From Sulfuritalea sp. (GTDB lineage Bacteria; Pseudomonadota; Gammaproteobacteria; Burkholderiales; Rhodocyclaceae), in contig JADJQA010000008.1 of the NCBI GenBank assembly GCA_016712985.1, positions 122,692 through 186,691 on the forward strand: a DNA stretch of 64,000 nucleotides, written 5' to 3'. The position numbers and the translations under genes were made by a program. Shown here piece after piece: positions 39,882 through 50,284 of the stretch. The notes under the pieces were generated by a model, which searched no databases, had not been told where the DNA came from, and saw only the letters and a program-made list of their open reading frames with translations. The stretch's first letter is position 1. Each line of letters starts with the position of its first letter.

Positions 39882-40438
39882 TCAGCGTGCAGGGAACCCT
39901 GGTGGTGGCCCATATCCGGGGGAAGGCGGAGGCGGGTAGAACGCGCCTGGGGACGCCGTCGCGGGAGCGATCTGGGTGGCCGGCACCTGAACCCGGCTGC
40001 GCGTCATGGAAACGGCGACAGGCACCTTTTGGCCCTTCGCGTACATGCACTGGACGTAGGCGTTGTCGTAGTTGCGCTGGGTTGCATAAGCGGAATACTG
40101 GGCGGCCCCGGTGCCAGCCATGCTGCCCACCACCAGCCCGGTGCCGGCGCCGTAGCCGGCCCCTTGCTGCCCCCCGATTGCAGCACCGGCAAGAGCCCCA
40201 CCACAGTACCTACAACGGCGCTACCCACACCGGCATTGACCGCCGCCTGATTCGCCTCAACGCCTCCTGTCTGGTTCTGGGCATACTGGCGGCATTCGGC
40301 GTCGTCATAGCGAAACTGCTCGAAGCTCTTGCCGCTCCCCGGCAAAGCCATGATGCTGGGACCGGTTGGCGCAGAGGCACATCCGGCGAGCAGCAGCAGG
40401 ACCGACATGAAGGCGAGAGAAGTGGTCATTGGTTTCAT
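39882..40438 (-). CDS. Glycine-zipper lipoprotein, one frame break
   Basis: Outer-membrane-type lipoprotein: signal peptide SLAFMSVLLLLAGC with lipobox Cys 20, then CRQYAQNQTGG and a glycine-zipper helix. The zipper is split: after SAVVGTVVG the frame must shift (C run at 40196-40199, one base short), continuing ALAGAAIGGQQGAGYGAGTG and then QRNYDNAYVQCMYAKGQKVP to a proline-rich tail. The whole, about 186 residues, matches a family of conserved proteobacterial YMGG-like envelope proteins of unknown role. Confidence 0.75.
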
Positions 40439-40459
40439 GGACGCGACTCCTGTTTCAAA

Positions 40460-40894
40460 TCAGGGCTGACCCTCGGGCTGTGGCAATACCCGTTGCCATC
40501 CACTGGGACACTCACTGACATAGGGGTAATAGCCCTTCGCCGTGGCGCAGTAGTACCAGTAATTGGCCGGGGCCGCGGCAACAGGCGAGGCCGGAGCGGG
40601 AGGCGCGGCAGGTGCCACCTGCTGTTCGATATACACCTGCGGTGCCTGGCGCTCAACCACCACCTGCGGATAGTAAGGTGGGTAGTATGGCGGGTGGTAA
40701 TAAGCGGGGGGCGGGTAGAACCAGGGCCCGCCCCAATAGGGACTACCGATCATCACGCCGAAGCTCACATGGCCGCCTCCGTGACCTCCTCGATAGCCTC
40801 CCCGATGGCCTCCTCCCCGGGGATCTGCCCAGACGTTGCCGACTCCGCACGTACCGAGCAGCAGTAGCGCGATTATCAACTTGCTTTTCTTCAT
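40460..40894 (-). CDS. Secreted protein with C-terminal YWYYC motif, unknown function
   Basis: 144 residues with a signal peptide (LIIALLLLGTCGVGNVWA). The mature part is rich in Gly/His, then Pro/Tyr (PPPAYYHPPYYPPYYP), then an alanine-proline linker. It ends with NYWYYCATAKGYYPYVSECP and GWQRVLP. This two-cysteine terminal motif recurs in small proteobacterial secreted proteins of unknown function. It sits just upstream of the glycine-zipper lipoprotein, 21 bases apart, likely in one transcript. Both are predicted envelope proteins. Confidence 0.75.
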   Translation of the reverse strand: MKKSKLIIALLLLGTCGVGNVWADPRGGGHRGGYRGGHGGGHVSFGVMIGSPYWGGPWFYPPPAYYHPPYYPPYYPQVVVERQAPQVYIEQQVAPAAPPAPASPVAAAPANYWYYCATAKGYYPYVSECPSGWQRVLPQPEGQP

Positions 40895-41051
40895 GGTAGC
40901 TTTCCCCTGGTTTTATGACGGCATAGGCCGGCTGTAGGGTCGCCCGCAGACCCGACCACAACGCTCATTTGACTCCCTGCGTGTAAGCGGATTGCCCCAG
41001 ACGCGGAGTGTTTTGTAAGAAATCGTTACGTCGGTGGGCGTCCGGCGGGTG

Positions 41052-41441
41052 CTATTTTTTTCGCGTCACGAGGTGCTGGCGCAGCCAGGCGGCGAATTCG
41101 GCCTCTTCGAGTTCGCCGGCGGCGAGGGCGAGGATGGCGACCGTGGCTTGCGCTTGCGTCGCCGCGAGGCGATAACCGTTCAGGGCGATGAACAAACCCA
41201 CCGAAAGAAACGCGGCCCGCCTGTTGCCGTTAACGAAGGGATGGTTCTGCGAAATTCCGCAGCCATAGGCAGCAGCCAAGTCAGCGACATCCGGCTCGCC
41301 ATAGGCCGCCAGATTATGCGCGCGCGCCAGCGCGGAATCCAGCAGCCCCCCATTGCGCAGGCCGGCGGCGCCGCCATGTTCGGCGAGACTCTCGCCTTGC
41401 AGCAGCAACAGCGCCTGCTTGTCGAGCCAGCGCCAGCTCAC
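41052..41441 (-). CDS. doc: Doc/Fic-family toxin (death-on-curing type)
   Basis: 129 residues. The Fic/Doc motif is HPFVNGNRRAAF near residue 66, preceded by GLRNGGLLDSALARAHNLAAYGEPD, as in Doc proteins. Doc phosphorylates elongation factor Tu and stops translation. GTG 41441 overlaps the antitoxin's TGA (GTGA). The usual HxFxDxNKR is here HPFVNGNRR, still within family variation. Confidence 0.88.
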   Translation of the reverse strand: MSWRWLDKQALLLLQGESLAEHGGAAGLRNGGLLDSALARAHNLAAYGEPDVADLAAAYGCGISQNHPFVNGNRRAAFLSVGLFIALNGYRLAATQAQATVAILALAAGELEEAEFAAWLRQHLVTRKK

Positions 41442-41662
41442 TTGGCGAGCACGTGGAAAGTGTCGCGAAACTCGCGCATGAAATCACGCCCGGCCATCAT
41501 CTGTTCTTCTAGCGCCGGATCGTAAGGCGTGACCACATAACCGTCCGGCGTCTCGGTCAAAAAGACTGACTGGCCTTTCTCCAGCTTCAGGCTCGCCAAC
41601 ACCTCCTTGGGCAGAATGACGCCGACGGAATTGCCGATCTGGGTGAGCTTGAGGATGTGCAT
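41438..41662 (-). CDS. AbrB/MazE/SpoVT-family antitoxin
   Basis: 74 residues with a swapped-hairpin DNA-binding start: LKLTQIGNSVGVILPKEVLA, then LEKGQSVFLTETPDGYVVTP. The C-terminal tail probably neutralises Doc. It is the first gene of the pair, directly below a perfect 16-base palindrome that is a natural operator. Confidence 0.88.
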   Translation of the reverse strand: MHILKLTQIGNSVGVILPKEVLASLKLEKGQSVFLTETPDGYVVTPYDPALEEQMMAGRDFMREFRDTFHVLAK

Positions 41663-41680
41663 GGCGGGCTCCAGCGAAGT

Positions 41681-41696
41681 TATAACGATCGTTATA
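41681..41696. promoter_or_regulatory. Palindromic operator of the AbrB-Doc operon
   Basis: TATAACGATCGTTATA is a perfect 16-base palindrome, 19 bases upstream of the antitoxin start on the minus strand. It is the kind of site to which AbrB/MazE-type antitoxins bind for autoregulation; the TATA ends may overlap the -10 box. Confidence 0.6.
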
Positions 41697-41976
41697 CTGC
41701 CCTAGAGATTCGCAGGTTTCAAGCTTTGCCACTGCCAAATCCCTTGAGCCAACCTCGTGATGCTCAAGCGAATCCCAGACGCTTCTCCCCTTTCGCCAAG
41801 GGCCTTTCCCTGCGTCGCGAGCACACAGTTAACGCATTGCGGCTCAGCCAGCAGCTGGCTTTCGGAAATTGCGAGTGGATCGATAGCAGGACCGTACCGA
41901 CCATCACGCACTTGCCCACGACAGCGACAATCTCACGGAGGCTTACTACGCCCGTATCGTTCTGCGCGGCTCTCGC
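41697..41976. other. Region between the AbrB-Doc promoter and the helicase gene, nothing identified
   Basis: About 280 bases. Short frames exist on both strands, but none shows a domain, a good start or the codon bias of the neighbours. It presumably contains the transcript end of the helicase gene. Confidence 0.35.
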
Positions 41977-44786
41977 TCAGGTATTGCGAGAAATACCAAT
42001 GGCCGTTCGCACCGCGTCTGCAATGATGGCCGATTCGCCGCTGCCAGTGGTTGATAGCCTGATCAGAGGCAAGCCTGCGCGGCGGAAAACAGCGTTCTTG
42101 ATCTCATCGCGTACTGACTGCAAGGAACCGGGTTGATGAAACGCCCATCCGTCGACTTCGATGCAGACCAGCGGCAGCTTCCCAATCGTGTCGTAGATGA
42201 CCAGATCGGCATGCGACCAAGGGTTGTCCACGAACTGCCGTTCGCGAACCGACAGATCAGGTGCTCCACCAACAAGCCACGCCAGCGGTACGTGACGAAG
42301 GCACCCCAAGCTAATTCCGACGAACTCGGAACTGTTTAGTACATCCTGAATCACTGCCTCGGCAAGGTTCTCTGACTCCCAAGCAGAACCTCGCCCCCTT
42401 GCTCCCAGGAACTCGCGGCGAGCGCTCAGATAGTTCGAGTACAAAAGGTCGAACACTGAACGCACTTGGGAGTGCATCACAAACTGTTGGTGATGACGAA
42501 TGTAGCGGACGAGATCGCCGAAGTTCGTCGTGAAATTGTCTTGCCCAGCCGCCATCACCACAACAAGCATCCGCTGCGCCCGCGAGACTGCCACGTTGAG
42601 CAGCTTCGCATCGTCCACAAAATCACCGATCTCGTTGTCCACGGTAGATAACACGATGGCCTGCTTCTCCCTCCCCTGAAAACCGTGAACCGTATCCACC
42701 TCGACACCGTCGCCAAACGCGTTCCTCAGGAGGGCGACCTGGGCACGGTAGGGCGAGACGATGCCGATGTCGGTCACTCCAGCAGTTCGCAGAGCGGGCA
42801 AGACTTCCTCTCTGATGACATCAATCTGTCGCTGATTGATCCGGCCTCTGGCGTGATTTCCGGGAACGGTAAACACCACCTGCATAACGTCAAGCTCATC
42901 ACGGTCAACGGTCATGGTGATCAACTTGTCACCGTAGAACTTGTGGTTGAAGAAACCGACAATCTTTGGATGGCAGCGATAGTGCTCTCGGAGTAACACG
43001 TTCGGAGCCTGAGGCCACAGGGCTACAACTGAAGACAGCAGGCTATTACGGGTGTAATCCCATGCTGGACAGGTCGGCTGGTATCTGGCCCAGGCGTTAT
43101 CGGCCTGAAGTCGAGAATCTTTGTCGACGACGTTTGGCAATTGCTTCTCGTCGCCGACAATCACCACACGTCGAGCACATGACAAGGCAAGCACGCCCGT
43201 CGCCACATCAACCTGGGACGCTTCATCAACGATCACCAAATCATAGAGACAGTCAGGTGAAAGAGATGTCTTGATCGAATGGGTGGTACTCAACACCACC
43301 GGATAGTCGTTCAGGAACTCGCCATATTCCGACCACAGCTCGCGTTCTGTGAAGATCGATCTCGTGTCTTTTCCACCGAATCGCTCTGCAATACTGGCGA
43401 GTAGCAACTCCCACGACAGTGCTTCCAACTGGCGTTGAAGTGCATGGAAATCCTGTCCGGCCAAAATGCTCTCTACGGTCGCGAGTTGGCTCTGAAGTTC
43501 AGACAGGTGCCTGTCGTAGTAAATGCTTCGGAGTACGACCGGTCCTGACCTCAGCAGCTGACGACGTACCTTCGGCCCCGACAGGCCATGACGGTAAATG
43601 TCTCTGATCCAATCCATCACGCTGGAACGAATATCTGGGCCGATCTCCTCGCTTACGACCACGAGCACCAAGAAGTCGCTGGCCGTCCAGCGGGTCAACA
43701 GGACATCCATATTCGGCGGTGGCGATGCACCTGAGATTTGACGATGCAACTCTGCCTCTGCGCGCGTCTGAGCGACTTCTGCAACCAGCATGGCGCGGTC
43801 ATTGTTCGTCTGGATAAGCTTATCCAGGAGGACTGACAACGACGCTATGCGTACGTCGAGGTGCGATATCTCTTCCTGGGGGGCCTAGCCGCTTGAAGCA
43901 TCCAGTTCGGGTATCCGCTCTGTGTTGCGATGAAGGCTGCTTTGTTGTCTCTCCTGCCCAGAGCCGCCAATAGAAATCCGAGACCTCGTTCTTTCAATTT
44001 GTCGGCGACATTCTTGGTCGCTGCGTTGTTATTCGACACGACTGCGACCGTTAGTCCGAAGCGAATCGCGTTGGCCGCGATGTTCAAAATGGTCTGGGTC
44101 TTGCCGGTACCAGGCGGTCCCTGCACGATGGTCACCTGCGACTGAAAAACCTGCTCGACAGCGGTCTTCTGACTGGCATTCGTGCCGAACGGGTAGATCA
44201 ACGTACCTGGCAAAACCGACTTCGCCAAAGGGGCGCCAGGGGTCAGATAGGCGGCCAAGACGCTGACATCAGGCACTCTGGTCAAGTATCTATACTGACC
44301 TGCCAGTACCGATCGGCCCTCATCGCCCTTTACGCTGACCAATTCGGCCACAGCACGGAAGTAATCCAGCACGGCGCTACGACCAGAAGCAAACGCAACA
44401 TCCCTTTCCTCGCGCACATCTGCCGCGGCATACAGCACGCGAGCACCCCGCGCCAAGACGAGGTAGAAGCCCGGAAATTTGATGATGGAGTCGGCGCGAG
44501 GGAGAAGCCGACCACCGACCCGAAGCTGCACCTCTGCAGGATTCAGCGTTCCAATCGCAGCCAACAAGCGCACGCGTTCCTGCCGATACGGATACAAACG
44601 CTTCGGATGGGCTTTGTAGCTGATTCTGACTTGCCCACCAGCCGGATCCGCCACGCAGGCAGAGATGTCAACTGACTTGTCTTCCCACTGTCCGGCTCTG
44701 TTCAACACAAGCACGAGACGGGTTTCATCCATGTCGTTGGTCCTGATGTACCTGCCGTGCGCCTGCGCGACTATGTATTCCCGCAA
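41977..44786 (-). CDS. Superfamily 1 helicase (DNA2/NAM7-like) with C-terminal PD-(D/E)XK nuclease, one frame break
   Basis: About 937 residues after joining. N-terminal region unassigned; Walker A GPPGTGKTQTILNIAANA near residue 220; Walker B region DLVIVDEASQVDVATG; motif GDEKQLPNVV; C-terminal motifs VDTVHGFQGREKQAIVLST and LLNVAVSRAQRMLVV. The end carries HADLVIYDTIG, LVCIEVDGWAFH and FRRAGLPLIRLS, a DUF2726-like restriction-nuclease fold. One C is missing in a CCCCCC run (plus strand GGGGGG 43878-43883); adding it joins ARPP to QEEISHLDVRIASLS. Start is uncertain (TTG 44786). Helicase-nuclease fusions of this type are common in defence islands; no partner proteins other than TA pairs are adjacent. 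Confidence 0.75.
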
Positions 44787-44829
44787 CGTGACGCGACCGC
44801 ACTCGCGTAAGTCGTTTCAAAACTCGGCC

Positions 44830-44967
44830 TCAGCACCGCCAGAAGGCCGGCTTCGGCAGCGGAAACAGCGGCGGCAACAACTGATGGAACAGGTGCGAGC
44901 TAGCATGGGCGATGCCGACCAGTGCAATCACTGCGGCATCGGTGCAGACGGAAGTGGAGGCGGTCAT
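44830..44967 (-). pseudogene. Remnant of the N-terminus of an FSR-like MFS gene
   Basis: Reading the minus strand from ATG 44967 gives 45 residues, starting MTASTSVCTDAAVIALVGIA, then HASSHLFHQLLPPLFPL and a stop. It aligns with residues 1-40 of the intact MFS protein at 10276 (DAAVIALVGVA, HATSHLFHLLLPPLLPL). Nothing of the rest of the transporter remains; the helicase gene begins soon after. It marks a past deletion or rearrangement at this place. Confidence 0.75.
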
Positions 44968-44976
44968 TGGCCGATG

Positions 44977-45390
44977 CTATGCGTACAGAAATCCCAGGCG
45001 CTTCGCTGCCTTCGCCAGCGCCTTGTCCTGAGTTGCCAGCGGACAGTTCAGGCGTGTTGCCAATTCAAGATAAGCGGCATCATACGTCGTGATGCCATTC
45101 GAGTCCGCTAGATCGGCAATCTCGACCAGCGGAACCACGCGGCCGTCGGTCGCCAGCGGCAGGCGCGATGCGCGGGCCAACAGCCCTTTGGCATCCCTGG
45201 GATTGATGCGCTTGCGCCTTTGCGCGGTGAGCAGGACATTGGCGAATTCGAGATGCCACAGGGCAGGCACATGCAGGGAATAGCGCGGCAGCACATCGAG
45301 CAGGCCTTCGCTCCATGCATTTGCCTCATCCTCAAGAAACCAGGGAATCGCCGCCGAACAGTCGATGACCAGAGGCGGCCTTGCGCTCAA
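44977..45390 (-). CDS. vapC: VapC-type PIN-domain toxin, second pair
   Basis: 137 residues from TTG 45390, overlapping the antitoxin stop (TTGA). Active-site acids: LVIDCSAAIPWFLEDE, HLEFANVLLTAQ, ITTYDAAYLELA, LATQDKALAKAA. This is the VapC group with WFLEDE, different from the one at 21293. A likely tRNA- or rRNA-cleaving toxin. Confidence 0.9.
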   Translation of the reverse strand: MSARPPLVIDCSAAIPWFLEDEANAWSEGLLDVLPRYSLHVPALWHLEFANVLLTAQRRKRINPRDAKGLLARASRLPLATDGRVVPLVEIADLADSNGITTYDAAYLELATRLNCPLATQDKALAKAAKRLGFLYA

Positions 45391-45650
45391 CGTCGCCCCG
45401 CCGCGATGAGTTCCGTCAGGGTGCTGCCGGCGCCTTTACCTGACTTGGCACCAAGGTCGACTCCGCGGCGAAACGCCCGCAAGTCCGCGGTCCAGTTGGA
45501 AAGCGCCGATGCATCCGACGATGCCTCTGGCGCAACAAGACGCGCCACCGGCTTGCCATGGCGCGTCACCAGCACTTCCTCGCCATTGGCCACACGCTCG
45601 ACAAGTTGCGACAACTGGGCCTTGGCTTCAAAGATTCCGACGCTCAACAT
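45387..45650 (-). CDS. Phd/YefM-family antitoxin of the second VapC pair
   Basis: 87 residues from ATG 45650: MLSVGIFEAKAQLSQLVERV, then VLVTRHGKPVARLVAP. The fold and the tail are typical of Phd-type antitoxins. A longer in-frame start at 45716 is less likely because it crosses the inverted repeat and adds hydrophobic residues without similarity. Confidence 0.88.
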   Translation of the reverse strand: MLSVGIFEAKAQLSQLVERVANGEEVLVTRHGKPVARLVAPEASSDASALSNWTADLRAFRRGVDLGAKSGKGAGSTLTELIAAGRR

Positions 45651-45676
45651 GAGAACGCTCCTGACCAAAAACGTCA

Positions 45677-45709
45677 GTATAACCAGATTTACAAGAAATC
45701 TGGTTATAC
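45677..45709. promoter_or_regulatory. Perfect 14-base inverted repeat between clpB and the VapBC pair
   Basis: GTATAACCAGATTT (45677-45690) and AAATCTGGTTATAC (45696-45709) are exact inverted copies separated by ACAAG. It is 27 bases upstream of the antitoxin ATG and 10 bases after the clpB stop. An operator for VapBC-type autoregulation is most likely; a T run 5 bases further on the minus strand means that it could also stop clpB transcripts. Confidence 0.65.
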
Positions 45710-45718
45710 CTTGCAATG

Positions 45719-48313
<2,595 letters not shown>

Positions 48314-48345
48314 GGCTTTAGCCCCAAAGGATTGTCACTGGGCTG

Positions 48346-48375
48346 AACGTGGGGATTGTCGCGCCGATTTCAATC
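48346..48375 (-). promoter_or_regulatory. Sigma-32-like heat-shock promoter of clpB
   Basis: On the minus strand GATTGAAA (48375-48368), 13 bases, CCCCACGTT (48354-48346). It agrees with CTTGAAA...CCCCATNT except for single positions in each element, and the -10 end is 32 bases above the clpB ATG. The -35 element coincides with the stop codon of the catalase remnant. Confidence 0.65.
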
Positions 48376-49027
48376 CTGGTCCGCAAGAACCCGGCTAACG
48401 CCTTCCGGTCTGGCTCTGGTAAGACACCACCTTGCGCGCGCGACCTCCCCCAGCGAGCGATGGGCAGTCAGCGCACTCCATGGATCGAAGGCCGCCGCCT
48501 CGATGAGTGCGGCCAATGCCCGCCCCTCCTCCGCCTGCGGATCCTGCGGCGGCACGGTCAGCGCCGCGGAACCTTTGACCAGATGCCTGACCAGGCCGAC
48601 GAACTCGTCGGCTCCCGAAAAAACAAAAGCCGGGTGGTCGATCGGCAGAAAATCCTGGCTTTCGCCCGGACCCGAGCCAAGCGCGCCGGAACCGCCGACG
48701 CCGCTTACCTCGATGGCGAATCCGCGCACGTCGAACTTGGGGTCAGATTGCCGATCAGTTCCGCCATTGGACAACCGGACCCAGGCCGCGTAAGCCGCCT
48801 GGCTGCGCAAACAGTCCGTGCCGGGCATGCACGGGCAGACCGGACAAAACCTCGAATGCGCCTTGCAGATCCAGTTGCTGCCTGCGGTACAAGGCGCGTC
48901 CCTTGCCATGCTTCGCCGACTCCAGCGCCTTAATCTGCTCGATGTCGCGGGCATTGTCCGGCATGGCACCCGGCTTCGTCCGCACCAATGCCTTCCTTCC
49001 ATCGGCTATTGGGAGCAGCCATTGCAC
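48370..49027 (-). pseudogene. Truncated catalase-family gene
   Basis: From ATG 49027, DNARDIEQIKALESAKHGKG, then LSGLPVHARHGLFAQPG; after a frame change at about 48797, AYAAWVRLSNGGTDRQSDPK, FDVRGFAIEVSGVGG and SQDFLPIDHPAFVFSGADEF. These are recognisable parts of the catalase-related (heme catalase fold) proteins of about 330 residues. The C-terminal third is missing; near the end the sequence KVVSYQSQT appears in yet another frame and runs into a stop. I judge it a decayed gene. Confidence 0.65.
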
Positions 49028-49039
49028 CTCTCCCGAAAC

Positions 49040-49402
49040 TCAAGCGGCCAACAGCGCCACCACACCCAGCAGCGCGGGCCCGGCTTGCAGGTACATGATT
49101 CTCTTCGAGACGGTCAGGCCGCCGTAAATCCCGGCAACGATCACGCAGGCCAGAAAAAACATCTGGATATGCACACCAGCGGCGGCGTTCGGATAGACCA
49201 GCCCCCAAAGCAATCCGGCGGCGAGAAAGCCGTTGTAAAGCCCCTGATTCGCCGCCAGCACCTTCGACGCTTTGGCCTTCTCGGGAGTGTTGCCGAAGAT
49301 CTTGAGCCCCTTCGGTCTGGTCCAGAGAAACATCTCCAAGTAAAGAAAATACAGATGTTCCAGCGCCACCAGCAGCACCAGGGCGATACCCAATGTTTTC
49401 AT
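49040..49402 (-). CDS. DUF1304 family membrane protein
   Basis: 120 residues with about four hydrophobic segments: LGIALVLLVALEHLYFLYLEMFLW, GFLAAGLLWGLVYP (shortened), MFFLACVIVAGIYGGLTV and AGPALLGVVALLA. The EHLYFLYLEMFLW segment and VLAANQGLYNGFLAAGL are characteristic of DUF1304, small inner-membrane proteins of unknown function. It is divergent from the phasin gene and ends 13 bases before the catalase remnant begins. Confidence 0.88.
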   Translation of the reverse strand: MKTLGIALVLLVALEHLYFLYLEMFLWTRPKGLKIFGNTPEKAKASKVLAANQGLYNGFLAAGLLWGLVYPNAAAGVHIQMFFLACVIVAGIYGGLTVSKRIMYLQAGPALLGVVALLAA

Positions 49403-49490
49403 TATTCATCCTTTGTGGTAAAAAGCAGGCCGTGTTCAGTATGGTTCACGTCGGACTCCAGAACAACACTCAACCCCAAAGCGATGTCTA

Positions 49491-49504
49491 TTGATCTAGG
49501 TCAG
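49491..49504. promoter_or_regulatory. Possible FNR/ANR-type site upstream of the phasin gene
   Basis: TTGATCTAGGTCAG resembles TTGAT-N4-ATCAA with one half perfect and the other degenerate. It lies 60 bases above the phasin ATG, in the shared region with DUF1304. Oxygen-responsive control is plausible but is only a motif match. Confidence 0.3.
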
Positions 49505-49563
49505 AGTTTCGTGAGCCATTGGTGGTACAGTGGTTCTGCTAGGCAAACTACAGGAGAAATGTT

Positions 49564-50085
49564 ATGACAGGCAACATCGAGCACTTCAGCGAACTGCACC
49601 GCAAGAACATGGAAGCCGCAATGCGCATGGCGCAGCTTTCAATCGAGAATTCCCAGCGCATCATGGCGCTGCAATCCGAACTGGCCAAGGAAATGTTCCA
49701 GAGCGGCGTGGAAAACGCCAAGGCGCAGACCGGCGCGACAGACCCGCAGGCGATGATCCAGTTGCGCACGCAATATGCGCAGGAAACCACCAAGCGCATG
49801 GTCGCCGCGGCGCAGCAGATCGCCGAGATCGGCAATTCCGCGCGTGCCGAATTTACCCGTCTGGTCACCGAGCAACTCGCCTCCGGCAGCCAGGACCTGA
49901 CCGAGTCGTTGCAGGGCTTCATGAAGAATCTGCCCGGCCAGACGCCGAATATGATGGAATCATTCCAGCAGGCGATCTCCACCGCCAACGCAGCTTTCGA
50001 GCAGATCACGAAAGCTTCCACGGCAGCCATGGGCACCGCCGCCGAGACAGTCAAGAAGGCAGCAAGCGGCGGATTGCACAAGTAA
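49564..50085 (+). CDS. phaP: Phasin family protein
   Basis: Granule-coating protein for polyhydroxyalkanoate storage bodies. 173 residues, almost wholly helical, without a signal peptide: RKNMEAAMRMAQLSIENSQR, QYAQETTKRMVAAAQQIAEI, ending with an alanine/lysine-rich tail (AETVKKAASGG). AGGAGA at 49552-49557 precedes ATG 49564. A strong terminator follows, so it is a single-gene unit, as expected for an abundant phasin. Confidence 0.88.
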   Translation: MTGNIEHFSELHRKNMEAAMRMAQLSIENSQRIMALQSELAKEMFQSGVENAKAQTGATDPQAMIQLRTQYAQETTKRMVAAAQQIAEIGNSARAEFTRLVTEQLASGSQDLTESLQGFMKNLPGQTPNMMESFQQAISTANAAFEQITKASTAAMGTAAETVKKAASGGLHK

Positions 50086-50105
50086 GCGCAGAGCAGTAAT
50101 CGCCG

Positions 50106-50144
50106 AACGGCCGACCACGCAAGTGGTCGGCCGTTTGTTTTTTG
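50106..50144 (+). terminator. Rho-independent terminator of the phasin gene
   Basis: AACGGCCGACCAC pairs perfectly with GTGGTCGGCCGTT around the loop GCAA, followed by TGTTTTTTG. It is 20 bases after the phasin stop. Confidence 0.93.
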
Positions 50145-50284
50145 TCCGTTGCGATACCGTCGGCGAGCGCACTTTCGCAGGTTAACCTTTGGTCGTGTTG
50201 TTGCGATTGGAGTAGCATCGAAGGCAAATAGGGGAGCGGGGAGCCGAAGTCGATCCTGTCTGAACCATGACGAAGGAGGCAAAC

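Noticed and set aside
39561..41052. Integration of an element at tRNA-Val
   Set aside because: No integrase gene and no repeated tRNA 3' end was found downstream; the accessory genes start well beyond a terminator.
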